The notes under the pieces were generated by a model. It was not told where the DNA came from and did not search any database. It was given only the letters and a program-made list of their open reading frames with translations. A stretch of DNA of 64,000 nucleotides. It comes from Candidatus Woesearchaeota archaeon CG10_big_fil_rev_8_21_14_0_10_44_13 (GTDB lineage Archaea > Nanobdellota > Nanobdellia > Woesearchaeales > UBA12501). The stretch covers positions 1-64,000 of the forward strand of contig PCXZ01000016.1 of assembly GCA_002762985.1 (NCBI GenBank), in the 5' to 3' direction. Below, piece by piece: positions 1-11,823 of the stretch. Position numbers and translations under genes: made by a program. How positions within the stretch are numbered: the stretch's first letter is position 1; each line of letters opens with the position of its first letter.

Positions 1-79
1 CCGAGATACGGCAAGACCGAGCGTAGCGAGGGCTTGACGAGGAGGGAGGCGGAAGGGGATTATAAGGGGTCGCAACCCC

Positions 80-424
80 TTATTTCATAGGGTGCAGTTT
101 GGTATTGAATCCTTCTTGCCCGTGTTTATCAAGGAGTTTTCGGTCATTAACGCGGTATATCAGCTTTTTTCCTTTTCTCTCGACTCTTTTCTCCCGAGGA
201 ACTTCTTCCTCGCTCACTTCTATCCTTAGGGGGTAAAGCTCCAGAACGCCGTCCAGGACATTATTCTCATAAATCTTTTTCAGGCCTTTCCCAGTTTTGG
301 TCATTGCTCTGTCTAATGTAGAAACAACCCCCTCCAACAAAACAGAAGGGTTGTGCGTTTCCCACTTTATCGGCTGGAAAAGAAACTCTTTCAGGCTGCT
401 CATGTTCTCTCCATCTAGACCCAA
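80..424 (-). CDS. hypothetical protein (start may be the internal Met MSSLKEF)
   Basis: 114-aa ORF, charged soluble composition, in intergenic space upstream of the rRNA operon; no family recognised. Confidence 0.5.
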   Translation of the reverse strand: MGLDGENMSSLKEFLFQPIKWETHNPSVLLEGVVSTLDRAMTKTGKGLKKIYENNVLDGVLELYPLRIEVSEEEVPREKRVERKGKKLIYRVNDRKLLDKHGQEGFNTKLHPMK

Positions 425-881
425 GATGAAGGGGGTTTATAAATCTTACGTTAATTTACTACTATCAAGTTATACTATTTTTAGAGGGGGGACAATCAAA
501 AACTTAAACTTCTTCCCCTTCGCTTTCATACAAGATTTAATTTATGCCCCCAAAAACCCTCCAAAATCCGATACCTTTAAATACCACCTCCAAATTTCTA
601 TATATTACTAATATATAAGACATATTAGCAGATATTCTGTGTATCGAAGCTGAAAAAGGCCGGAACATAGGCCTGGAAAAGCTTATCTCCTCCATAAACC
701 TTTTTAGGGGTCTAAATCCTCTATCTAGAGTTATGTTTTCATGCTTGATTCGAAATCAAGTATGCTGAGTTAGCAGAACCAAAAATTCTTTTACTAAGTT
801 AGTTAATAGTCTTACGACCTAAATAAAAATAGGATCGATTGATGATCAATCATTGATTGGCTGAATAAGCCGGTCAATACA

Positions 882-2466
<1,585 letters not shown>

Positions 2467-2629
2467 TAAACTTTAATGGTTTTGTCAGGCCTTCGGGTCT
2501 GGCGAAATTATTTAAGTTAAAATCAGAAGTTGAAATTCGTGTAGAAGGAAATAAGGTTCTGCTGCTCATTTTTTTTATTTTTATTCCATTTTCATTTTCA
2601 AGGATAAAAAATTCAAAATTCACAAAAAC

Positions 2630-2703
2630 GGGCCTGTAGCTCAGCCCGGTAGAGCATCGCCCTTGCAAGGCGGGGGCCGCGGGTTCAAATCCCGCCGGGT
2701 CCA
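2630..2703 (+). tRNA. tRNA-Ala(TGC)
   Basis: Cloverleaf GGGCCTG..., anticodon loop CTTGCAA, T-arm GGGTTCAAATCCC; located in the 16S-23S spacer. Confidence 0.96.
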
Positions 2704-2927
2704 TCGAGGTCATTGATACGCAATTTTGCCATGCAATATTTCGAGGTGGGATTTGCACGCCAAAAAAAACAGAAGCAAAAAAGAGACAATCAAGAAAAGA
2801 CAAAAACAGAAATCGCAATCAAAAATCAATCACAGATTATAATCACCAATTTTTCCGATTCGTTATGTGACCATAGCGAATCGTTGGGTGAAACATGAAT
2901 TACTGATCTTACGGTTCATGTTGATGA

Positions 2928-2944
2928 AACCATGCATAGGTAAA
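2928..2944 (+). promoter_or_regulatory. 5' half of 23S processing stem
   Basis: AACCATGCATAGGTAAA is the perfect 17-nt reverse complement of TTTACCTATGCATGGTT at 5829-5845. Confidence 0.88.
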
Positions 2945-2950
2945 AAATAC

Positions 2951-5821
2951 GCTATTAGGTGGATGACTTGGCTCTGGTGCCGAAGAAGGGTGTGACAAGC
3001 TGCACAAAGCTTTGGCGAGATGCACGTAATCTTTGAACCAAAGATCCCTTAATGAGACTTCTCGTAAAATCCGAAAGGATGGGGAACGCAGGGAATTGAA
3101 GCGTCTTAGTACCTGCAGGAAAAGAAATCAATCGAGATGCTGTGAGTAAAGGCGATCGAAAACAGCAAAAGGCAAACTGAATCCGTTGCAGTAATGTAAT
3201 GGAGATGTGGTGTGATGGACTGTTTTTTAGGCCTAACCGAAAGATTCGAAGTTTTCTGGAAAGAAACGCCGTAGAGAGTGATAGCCTCGTAGAAGAACGT
3301 CGGTGGCCGTAGCAGTATCCTGAGTACTGCTTATCGGATATTAAGCAGGAATTTGGGAGGCACTAACTTCCAACCTTAAATACAACCAGAGACCGATAGC
3401 AAACGAGTACAGCGATGGAAAGTTGAAAAGAACTCTTGACAGAGATTCAAAAGAGCCTGAAACCTAATAGTTATAGTGTGGCAGTGCTCTACGGAGTTCT
3501 GCCGCGCGTTTTGAATAACGTGCCGGGGAGTGTATTTGAGTGGCGAGGGTAATTCTGCAAAGATGCACCCAAAGCGAAAGCGATAGCTCGCAAGCAATGA
3601 GGAGCAAGGTATGAAAGTGCCTTGAGTCACTTGGATACGACCCGAAGCCAAGCGATCTAACCCTGGGTAAGGTGAAGCGCGGGTAAAACCGCGTGGAGGC
3701 CTGCAGAGGTTCTACGTGCAAGTGTTCTTCTAACCTGGGGCTAGGGGTGAAAAGCCAATCGAGCTTGGTGATAGCTGGTTCCTACCGAAGTTGGCCGCAG
3801 TCAAGTCTTGAATGAGACAGCCACGATTGTAGAGCTACGGATCAGGGGCTTAGGGAGGGAAACCTCTCGGCCCTTTGTCCAACTCCGAATGTTTTGGCGT
3901 CATAGACTTCAAGAAATGGGGATCCGGGGTAACCTTGGATTCCGAGAGGGGAACAACCCAGACTGCAGTTAAGGTCCCAAAATATCAACTAAGTGTGAAA
4001 GGGTGAAAAGTGTCTACAGCCTAAGACAGCGAGGAGGTTGGCTTAGAAGCAGCCATCCTTTAAAAAGTGCGTAACAGCTTACTTGTCAAGGTTGTAGGCC
4101 TTGAAAATGGACGGGGCTAAGTTGATTACCGATACTGTAGACATCCGAAAGGATTGTGGTAGGTAGGCGTTCTGCTAGGGCAGAAGCATTTCCGAGAGGA
4201 AGTGTGGACCTGGCAGAAATGAGAATCCCGGTCAAAGTAAGATCATAGCAGAGTGAGAATCTCTGCCACCGAAAGGGCAAGGGTTCCTTGACAATAAAGG
4301 TTAGTCAAGGGTTAGTTGGTCCTAACTGAACTCCTAACAGGAGGGATGGAAAGGGAAACAGGTTAATATTCCTGTACTGCTTTAGTATGTGCGGCAACGC
4401 AAGTTCAGTTTCCGACATTTTGGGCTAGATCAACATGAAACGTCTTTTATGTTAACCAAGATAAATCTGGGGAGTATCGTAATGATGAGATCCAGATTAA
4501 ACTTGGGAATAGTATTCCTTATGGAGTATTTGATTGATGCCTGGAGTCCATGAAAAGGGAACTGAAAAAAATCTTCAGCATCCATACCCAGAACCAGCAC
4601 AGGTGCCCCTAGGTGAGAAACCTAAGGTGTCAAGGCGATAATCCGATTAAGGGAACTCGGCAAATTGGCCCCGTGCCTTCGGTATAAGGGGTCCCTGCGT
4701 TTGTTAGCTAAGCTAGCGATTGCAGGGTGCAATGACTAAGATGGTCCGACTGTTTAACAAAAACACAACTTTCTGCTAGCCCGTAAGGGTGCGTACAGAA
4801 GGTGACGTCTGCCCAGTGCCAGTACTTCAAACTCCTTTTCAAGGGAGCTAAGAGCTGGTAAACGGCGGGAGTAACTATAACTCTCTTAAGGTAGCGTAAT
4901 ACCTTGCCGTTTGAATGACGGCTTGCATGAATGGCGTAACGAGATTGTCACTGTCCCTAATCGGAAGCCTCTGAAAACTTATTCTGGTGCAAAGGCCAGA
5001 GATATCCAGTGGGAAGCGAAGACCCCGTGAAACTTTACTGTAGCTTGTAGCTGTGATGTAGATCCTGATGTGCAGCGTAGATGGTAGTTGCTAAAGCTTA
5101 GCCGCTAGGTTAAGTGTAGACGACAATGAGACACCATCCTTTGGGATTTACATTGCTCACTTTAGAAATAAAGAACAACTATTGGCGGACAGTTTGGCTG
5201 GGGTGGCACGCCGCTAAAAAGATATCAGCGGCGCCCAATGGTTGGCTCAACCCGGTTGGAAATCGGGTGTTGAGTGCAAGAGCAAAAGCCAGCCTGATTG
5301 GATTGTCAAAACTAAGCAATCCAAAGACGAAAGTCTGGTCTAGCGAACCTTTACATCTCCTTAGTGGGGGGTAGAGATGACTGAAAAGTTACTCCGGGGA
5401 TAACAGAGTTGTCGCGCCCGAGAGCTCCTATCGACGGCGCGGCTTGCTACATCGATGTCGGCTCTTCCTATCCTGGTCGTGCAGAAGCGGCCAAGGGTGA
5501 GGGTGTTCACCTATTAAAAGGGATCGTGAGCTGGGTTCAGAACGCTGTGAGGCAGTTTGTTTGATATCTACTGGATATGTCGATGTCTGAGGGGAAGGAA
5601 CTTCTAGTACGAGAGGAACGAAGTCTCGAGGCCTCTGGTCTAACGGTTGTCCGACAGGGCAGGCCGTGCAGCTACGCCTTTTGGGATAAGTGCTGAAAGC
5701 ATCTAAGCACGAAGCCCTCCTCGAAAAGAGACATCATAGAACCGCCGCAGAAGACGGCGTTGATAGAACTGGTGTGTACGCACGAAGGCAACGACGTGTT
5801 CAGCACGCAGTTACTAATAGT
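2951..5821 (+). rRNA. rrl: 23S ribosomal RNA (boundaries approximate)
   Basis: TAACTATAACTCTCTTAAGGTAGC, GTACGAGAGGAACG (sarcin/ricin loop), CTGGGTTCAGAACG; terminal helix GCTATTAG/CTAATAG. Confidence 0.96.
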
Positions 5822-5828
5822 TCATACC

Positions 5829-5845
5829 TTTACCTATGCATGGTT
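5829..5845 (+). promoter_or_regulatory. 3' half of 23S processing stem
   Basis: TTTACCTATGCATGGTT pairs perfectly with 2928-2944. Confidence 0.88.
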
Positions 5846-5981
5846 AATCTTTTTTTTCTTAAACCATATATTATGCAATCACAAAAAACACTTGATAGCT
5901 TCAGCTATGGCATTTGTCATGCTGTTATGCGTTTTTAACGAGCGATAGCTTCAGCTATGCGATCATGATCTTGTTAGTTAT

Positions 5982-6060
5982 TTCTGAACCCAGCTCACTT
6001 TTTTAGAACACCCTCACCCTTTAACCAGTCATCTCTACCTAACGCCAGAATGCAAGCCGG
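5982..6060 (-). pseudogene. inverted, internally deleted mini-copy of 23S domain IV/V segments
   Basis: Minus strand reads TTGCCGGCTTGCAT..GGCGTTA, GGTAGAGATGACTG, AAGGGTGAGGGTGTTC, GTGAGCTGGGTTCAGAA. These are colinear with 23S ~4905-4940, 5370-5383, 5493-5508 and 5526-5542. Confidence 0.7.
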
Positions 6061-6063
6061 CAA

Positions 6064-6738
6064 CTAATTAGAATTGTGTTTTTTGGCAGGATCCGGCAGG
6101 AAAGCGCATACCCCGAAATAAAGGTCAGACATGGCAAGCCTGAGCATGCTGTTGTATTCAAACGAATCCATGCCTTTGCTGCGCTGCCTTTCCAATATCT
6201 TATATCTCTCTTCAGCGCGGCCTATAAGGCCCGTCAATTCCCCGAAACCATTATCTGCAAGCTGTTTTGTCGCATGCACAAGAAGGTGAAAATCCTCCTT
6301 TTCCTTATTCTCCCTCAGGTCCCTGATGGGGAACTGCATGACATGCTCTGCAAACCTTTTCCACGCAAAAGGCAGATAGTCTTTGCCAAGAGCAGATTCG
6401 TAATGTGTTTTTATGAAAGAATCGTCAGGGAAAAACCGGCCTGTGAGCAGGCATCCATCAAGATAAAGATCTTCTTTAGGGAGTTTTTCCAGATTGTAGG
6501 GTTTATCCTCCACGCTATCTCGCGGTCCGATAAGATGTGGCCTCAAGTCCTCACTGCCAGTTTTTGATTGCAGGAACTCGCTTATCTCACGGGAGAATTG
6601 AGGTGTGCATTGGAGAGTATTTCTCCCTCCTTTGGTAAAAAGCATGAAATCTATGTCTGTGGCAAATTCAGGGGCATAGACAGAACTACCAAGAATAGCT
6701 ATTTTGTTGCCTTCTGCGAAATATCCTTCCAATGCCAA
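6064..6738 (-). CDS. nucleotidyltransferase-superfamily-like protein
   Basis: 224-aa ORF; GSSVYAPEFATDIDFMLF resembles the GS..DxD motif of Pol-beta-type NTases. Confidence 0.6.
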   Translation of the reverse strand: MALEGYFAEGNKIAILGSSVYAPEFATDIDFMLFTKGGRNTLQCTPQFSREISEFLQSKTGSEDLRPHLIGPRDSVEDKPYNLEKLPKEDLYLDGCLLTGRFFPDDSFIKTHYESALGKDYLPFAWKRFAEHVMQFPIRDLRENKEKEDFHLLVHATKQLADNGFGELTGLIGRAEERYKILERQRSKGMDSFEYNSMLRLAMSDLYFGVCAFLPDPAKKHNSN

Positions 6739-6788
6739 ATAACACCAGCCACCCCTTTAATTAAAGAAAATATGATCAGTATATAAAC

Positions 6789-6890
6789 CTACTTCTTCGC
6801 CCTTCTCCTCTTCTCCTTCTTCATCCTCTTACGCTGCCATTTCCATCTCATCTGGCCTTTCTTCTTCCATCTTCGTGAGCTTCTTTTCAT
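6789..6890 (-). CDS. rpl41e: ribosomal protein eL41 (missed by the ORF track, 33 aa)
   Basis: Translation MKRSSRRWKKKGQMRWKWQRKRMKKEKRRRAKK*; the C-terminal 20 aa match the eL41 pattern MRxKWxxKRMRRxKRKRRKxR. Confidence 0.82.
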   Translation of the reverse strand: MKRSSRRWKKKGQMRWKWQRKRMKKEKRRRAKK

Positions 6891-6912
6891 AGTATCGTTT
6901 GTTTTTCGGGTT

Positions 6913-6922
6913 ATTTATAAAG
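6913..6922 (-). promoter_or_regulatory. TATA box for eL41
   Basis: Minus-strand CTTTATAAAT ~23-32 nt upstream of ATG 6890, consistent with leaderless transcription. Confidence 0.5.
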
Positions 6923-6953
6923 TTTGCGGGTTTTTAGGTCATTAAACCACGTT

Positions 6954-7244
6954 CTAACCCCCATATTTTTTGTCAGGGGAATAGGCTTTTGTCTCGTTAT
7001 AACTGCCTTTTTCAGAGGAAGCGTCCTCGACGACATCCTCCTCTGTCATGTCATCTGCATGGTCATCATATTCCGTATCTTCGGCACCATCTGCGTCAGA
7101 TTCCAGCTCACCTTCTTCCTTGGCCACCTGCTCGTCAACAAGCTTCTCGAGCTCTTCATTGAACTCCTTCTGCAGTTCGCAGTCGCAGACCCACTCATCA
7201 TCCTTGAGGTACATCTCCTTCCCGCATTTCTTGCATCGTGGCAT
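6954..7244 (-). CDS. small zinc-ribbon protein with acidic tail
   Basis: MPRCKKCGKEMY...WVCDCE followed by a D/E-rich tail. Confidence 0.6.
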   Translation of the reverse strand: MPRCKKCGKEMYLKDDEWVCDCELQKEFNEELEKLVDEQVAKEEGELESDADGAEDTEYDDHADDMTEEDVVEDASSEKGSYNETKAYSPDKKYGG

Positions 7245-7293
7245 AGGTTCACCGAAATATCATCATAAAAAAATCATAAAAGACCCGGAGCGC

Positions 7294-7815
7294 TCACTTC
7301 GCCAGATAGCTCATCTCTTTCTGGGCTATGTCCTCATTGTTCTTAATGGCATCCCTCAGGATGGCCTTTATCAATGCAGGCCTTACAGGATCCTCAATCC
7401 TCATGTCTATGCTCTCTGTCTTTATCATCTTATAGCCTGCTGGCAGCTCATCATAATCGAATCTCTTCATATCCCCCTGGCTTCCGCCGCCGATGTAGAA
7501 TATGACGACTGGCTTTATCGGATTGCTGCCGAAATTCTTTATCGTGAACGTGGCGAAATCTATCTGCGCAGAATCCTCATTGTTCACAGTATACCTGAAC
7601 TCTATCGCCCCTGGCGAATCAGTCGACAGTATCTTGTAAGTGTCTGCAGGGACCTTGATATCCTGCCTGCTTTCTGCAGGTGTTTTCTCTATCTCTTTTA
7701 TCTCATTCCCCGTTATATCCCCCATCGAAGGCTGCTCAACATCCGCTTTCTTGCAGGCTGTTACCAGCAGCATCGCTGCCAAAAAAAGACATATTATGCT
7801 TAATATTTTTTTCAT
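7294..7815 (-). CDS. putative lipoprotein
   Basis: Start at MKKILSIICLFLAAMLLVTACKK (signal plus lipobox); the upstream part of the track ORF runs through tRNA-Glu. Confidence 0.75.
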   Translation of the reverse strand: MKKILSIICLFLAAMLLVTACKKADVEQPSMGDITGNEIKEIEKTPAESRQDIKVPADTYKILSTDSPGAIEFRYTVNNEDSAQIDFATFTIKNFGSNPIKPVVIFYIGGGSQGDMKRFDYDELPAGYKMIKTESIDMRIEDPVRPALIKAILRDAIKNNEDIAQKEMSYLAK

Positions 7816-7844
7816 GTTCTCCCCCCTTGAAATTATTATCAGGA

Positions 7845-7919
7845 TGCCCCGGCCGAGATTTGAACTCGGGTCTTCGGCGCGAAAGGCCGAAATGATTGGC
7901 CGGACTACACTACCGGGGC
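7845..7919 (-). tRNA. tRNA-Glu(TTC)
   Basis: Minus strand GCCCCGGTAGTGTAGTCCGGCCAATCATTTCGGCCTTTCGCGCCGAAGACCCGAGTTCAAATCTCGGCCGGGGCA. Confidence 0.95.
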
Positions 7920-8045
7920 ATATTAGGCCAGATAATACCAAATAAATGCCCCTTTTTAAATATTGCTATCTATATTGCCGTCTTTATATCAGTCAGAAAA
8001 GGGTCATAAAGCTCTATGAAAGCTGTATGGATAAGCAAGAACCAC

Positions 8046-8750
8046 TCATCTCAAGAACTTGATGCTATTGAGGAACTGCACAGCATCTACTACATTTGTA
8101 TCACCGAGCGTAAACTCATCGTCTGGCAGCTCTGCATCCACGCAGAGGGCCTGGCTCTCATTTATCAACCTCAGATCAGACATGGAGAATGCGGAATTCA
8201 TGTACAAATCATCAGAGATCGCCATGTTTTCATCATAAGGAAACATCGCCCATACATTGTACTGCGGGTGATACATGTACATCTTGTCTTCAAGGAAGAT
8301 CACGCTTAAATTATACCCGCCTCTTGTTACCTCCTCTCTCATCAGGTCCCCTCTTTTTTTGAGTGCTATTATCCCCCTGTGCGTCGTAATCGTGCAGATA
8401 TAATCGTTTGAGCTGCTTGAAAGCACTTCATCCTTGGGCACGGGTTTTTCCCCTAAAGCGACCATCTGCTCAACTGTGTCCCTTATGGCCTGGATCTGGG
8501 TGCCGTTTATCGCCTTATCATATTCAAATGATCTTCGCTCAATGCCCCTCTTTTCCCTTATCTTGCCGACTTCTACGAAAGCGATGCCTGAGATTACTGC
8601 AGCCAATATGAGCACAAAAGCTATCACCCCTATCCTTCTCCAGAAGAAATACATTGTGTCTTTTTTTCTGGCAGGGCGGACTGGCAGCGGAACTTTTAGC
8701 TCGCGCTCTCTTGCCGCTTCAACCCTCTTTTTTCCCATCTTTTCTGCCAT
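8046..8750 (-). CDS. membrane-anchored hypothetical protein
   Basis: 234-aa ORF with one N-terminal TM segment (IGVIAFVLILAAVISGIAFV). Confidence 0.7.
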   Translation of the reverse strand: MAEKMGKKRVEAARERELKVPLPVRPARKKDTMYFFWRRIGVIAFVLILAAVISGIAFVEVGKIREKRGIERRSFEYDKAINGTQIQAIRDTVEQMVALGEKPVPKDEVLSSSSNDYICTITTHRGIIALKKRGDLMREEVTRGGYNLSVIFLEDKMYMYHPQYNVWAMFPYDENMAISDDLYMNSAFSMSDLRLINESQALCVDAELPDDEFTLGDTNVVDAVQFLNSIKFLR

Positions 8751-8776
8751 TTAATAAAAAGAAAATAAAGAATAAT

Positions 8777-9142
8777 TTAAATCTTTAGTTTTTCGCCGTA
8801 TTTCCCGATTATAGGTAGCTGTTTCTCTTTACCCTGAAATGCATAGATTATGCCGATAATATCAAAAATCATCGGTACCCAGAACAACAGGCTCAACACC
8901 CATATTATCATCCAGCCGAGCAGGGGGATGAATCTCAACGGGAAGGTGATTATAGTGAACACTATACCATAAGCAACGAAGAAGCAGAACCCGAAAACAA
9001 GGGACACAAGCCCCTGCTGGACATGGAATTTCACAAACTGGTTCTTCTTCATCTTGTCATCGACAAAATACCATATGATGCCTATCAGAAGATAAGCAAG
9101 AATTGCGCAAACTTTTCCCTCTTCAATCCCTTTATCTGCCAT
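8777..9142 (-). CDS. DUF4870-like membrane protein
   Basis: Multi-TM, KFHVQQGL motif and domain layout typical of DUF4870/Tic20-like proteins. Confidence 0.7.
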   Translation of the reverse strand: MADKGIEEGKVCAILAYLLIGIIWYFVDDKMKKNQFVKFHVQQGLVSLVFGFCFFVAYGIVFTIITFPLRFIPLLGWMIIWVLSLLFWVPMIFDIIGIIYAFQGKEKQLPIIGKYGEKLKI

Positions 9143-9380
9143 ACCCGCACCCCTCTGTATTTTTTAGATTTATTTTTAGATTTATGGATAGTATGCTGAT
9201 TTGGGTTGTTTATATAAAAATATTTCTTTTTTATGGCCTTCTTGCCCTTTTTCTGCCTAAGGGTTTGTCATTGATTTTCCCTATTCCCCACTCATAACAA
9301 ACCTTTATAAATAAACTTCGCCTAAACTGCTCAAATCAGGCTTAATGGTCAATTAAAAGAGTTTTAAAAGAGGTGCATTC

Positions 9381-11810
9381 ATGGCAGAAGACTGGAAAAA
9401 TAGCGCTTTCATTCTATGGTTCGATCAGCTTGGCATTGAGGATGTCCCGCTTGTCGGAGGAAAAAATGCTTCTCTTGGCGAGATGTACCGCGAGCTCACA
9501 TCAAAAGGCGTGAAGATCCCCAATGGTTTTGCCGTAACAGCCTATGCTTACAGGTATCTCATCGAAAAGGCAGGAATCAGGGACAGGATAGCAGATATCC
9601 TCAAGGACCTGAACACAGGCGACATGCAGAACCTTTCTGAAAGAGGCCATAAGGTCAGAGAGACTATCAGGACTGCAGAATTCCCTCCTGAACTCAGGGA
9701 AGCCATAGTAAAAGCGTACAGGGACCTATGCAGCGCCTACAACAAGGAAAGGAAAGATGTCGATGTCGCAGTGAGGTCCAGCGCAACTGCTGAGGACCTT
9801 CCGGATGCGAGCTTCGCAGGACAGCAGGAGACTTATCTCAACATAAAGGGTGACGATCAGGTGATCGATGCATGCAAGAAATGTTTTGCCTCATTGTTCA
9901 CGAACAGGGCGATCTCATACAGGCAGGACAAGGGCTTCGACCATTTCTCAATAGCTCTTTCTATAGGTGTGCAGAAGATGGTGAGGTCAGACAAGGCATG
10001 CTCAGGCGTCATGTTCTCTATTGATACAGAATCAGGGTTCAAGGATGTCGTTTTCCTGACAGGGGCTTATGGATTAGGCGAGAACGTAGTGCAAGGCGCA
10101 GTCAATCCTGACGAATATTATATCTTCAAGCCTACATTGAAGCAGGGATTCAGGCCGATAATCTCGAAATCTGTCGGCGAAAAAGCGATAAAGATGATCT
10201 ACGATGTGCAGGGGAGCAAAGGCACGACAAAGAACATCTCTGTGCCTGAAGAGGAAAGGAAGAAATTCGTGCTCAATGACGAAGAGATCCTCACGATGGC
10301 GAGATGGGCATGCATAATCGAGGATCATTACTCCAACAAGGCAGGCCACTTCAAGCCTATGGATATGGAGTGGGCGAAAGACGGCGAGACCAATCAGCTG
10401 TTCATAGTACAGGCAAGGCCCGAGACAGTCATGTCAAGGAAGGACGTGACAAAGATGGAGGAATATATCCTGAAGGAGAAAGGCACCATCATTGCAGAGG
10501 GCAGGTCTGTAGGCCAGAAGATAGGCCAGGGGCCAGCTCATGTGATAAAGGATGTGCATGACATAGGCCAGTTCAGGAAAGGCGAAGTCCTTGTCACAGA
10601 GATGACGGATCCTGACTGGGAGCCTATAATGAAGATCGCTTCTGCGATAGTGACTAACAGGGGAGGAAGGACATGCCATGCAGCGATCATCTCGAGGGAG
10701 CTTGGGATACCATGTGTCGTCGGAACGAACAACGGTACTGAAAAGATAAGGTCAGCGCAGAAGATAACAGTGAGCTGCGCAGAAGGTGACGAAGGATTTG
10801 TATATGACGGCCTCCTGAGATTTGAGAAGAAAGAGACAGACCTTAAGAAGCTGCCTAAGCTCAAGACATCAATCATGATGAATGTAGGGAACCCTGAAGA
10901 GGCATTCGAACTGAGTTTCCTGCCTAATGATGGTGTAGGGCTCGCAAGAGAGGAATTCATAATAAACTCATACATCAAGGCCCATCCGAGGGCGCTGATA
11001 GACTTCAACAAGCTCAAGGATGAGAAATTAAAGAGCCAGATCGAGGCATTGAGCTATGGCTACAAGGACAAGAAGGAGTTTTTCGTAGACAAGCTTGCCC
11101 AGGGCATCGCCACTATAACTGCAGCATTCTACCCTAAGAAGGTCATACTCAGGTTCTCTGATTTCAAGACCAATGAATATGCCAATCTGCTGGGTGGAGC
11201 AGATTACGAGCCCAAGGAAGATAACCCCATGATAGGCTGGAGAGGGGCATCCCGTTATTACAAGGAAGGCTACAGCGAGGGATTCGCCCTTGAATGCAAG
11301 GCCATCAAGAAAGTCAGGGATGACATGGGACTGATAAACCTTGAAGTGATGATTCCCATGTGCAGGACAATCGATGAGGGAAAGAAGGTATTGAAGGAGA
11401 TGGAAAAGAACAACCTGAGAAAAGGAGTCAATGGGCTGAAAGTGAATGTGATGTGCGAAGTCCCGAGCAATGTCCTTCTGGCAGATGATTTCCTCGACAT
11501 ATTCGACGGCTTCAGCATAGGGTCTAATGACCTGACACAGTTCACGCTCGCATGCGACAGGGATTCACAGCTTGTTGCGGACATCTATGACGAGAGGAAT
11601 CCTGCAGTGAAGAAGCTTGTAAAGATCGCGATAGAGACAGCGAACAGGAAGAAGAAATATATAGGCATATGCGGGCAGGCCCCTTCAGATTACCCTGAGT
11701 TCGCCCAGTTCCTTGTCGAGGCAGGCATACACTCGATCTCCCTGAATCCTGACACTGTCGTGAAGACGATGATCAAGATCGCTGAGACCGAGAAGAAGCT
11801 GGGGTTGTAG
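9381..11810 (+). CDS. ppsA: phosphoenolpyruvate synthase
   Basis: 809 aa; GGKNASLGEM, GGRTCHAAIISRELGIPCVVG swivelling-His motif, C-terminal PEP-binding barrel with SIGSNDLTQ and GICGQAPSDYPEFA. Confidence 0.97.
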   Translation: MAEDWKNSAFILWFDQLGIEDVPLVGGKNASLGEMYRELTSKGVKIPNGFAVTAYAYRYLIEKAGIRDRIADILKDLNTGDMQNLSERGHKVRETIRTAEFPPELREAIVKAYRDLCSAYNKERKDVDVAVRSSATAEDLPDASFAGQQETYLNIKGDDQVIDACKKCFASLFTNRAISYRQDKGFDHFSIALSIGVQKMVRSDKACSGVMFSIDTESGFKDVVFLTGAYGLGENVVQGAVNPDEYYIFKPTLKQGFRPIISKSVGEKAIKMIYDVQGSKGTTKNISVPEEERKKFVLNDEEILTMARWACIIEDHYSNKAGHFKPMDMEWAKDGETNQLFIVQARPETVMSRKDVTKMEEYILKEKGTIIAEGRSVGQKIGQGPAHVIKDVHDIGQFRKGEVLVTEMTDPDWEPIMKIASAIVTNRGGRTCHAAIISRELGIPCVVGTNNGTEKIRSAQKITVSCAEGDEGFVYDGLLRFEKKETDLKKLPKLKTSIMMNVGNPEEAFELSFLPNDGVGLAREEFIINSYIKAHPRALIDFNKLKDEKLKSQIEALSYGYKDKKEFFVDKLAQGIATITAAFYPKKVILRFSDFKTNEYANLLGGADYEPKEDNPMIGWRGASRYYKEGYSEGFALECKAIKKVRDDMGLINLEVMIPMCRTIDEGKKVLKEMEKNNLRKGVNGLKVNVMCEVPSNVLLADDFLDIFDGFSIGSNDLTQFTLACDRDSQLVADIYDERNPAVKKLVKIAIETANRKKKYIGICGQAPSDYPEFAQFLVEAGIHSISLNPDTVVKTMIKIAETEKKLGL

Positions 11811-11823
11811 CCGAAGTGAGATC

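Noticed and set aside
832-870. C/D-box sRNA upstream of 16S (TGATGA...CTGA)
   Set aside because: Spacing too short and no C'/D' boxes; sequence is mainly a simple palindrome
3376-3721. Antisense ORFs in the 23S gene (and others within 1025-5374)
   Set aside because: They lie wholly within conserved rRNA sequence; no protein-like features
5840-6060. 5S rRNA downstream of 23S
   Set aside because: No 5S-like sequence found; 5S appears unlinked or outside the window
7816-7941. N-terminal extension of the 7294-7941 ORF
   Set aside because: Runs through tRNA-Glu; a signal peptide begins at MKKILS (7815)
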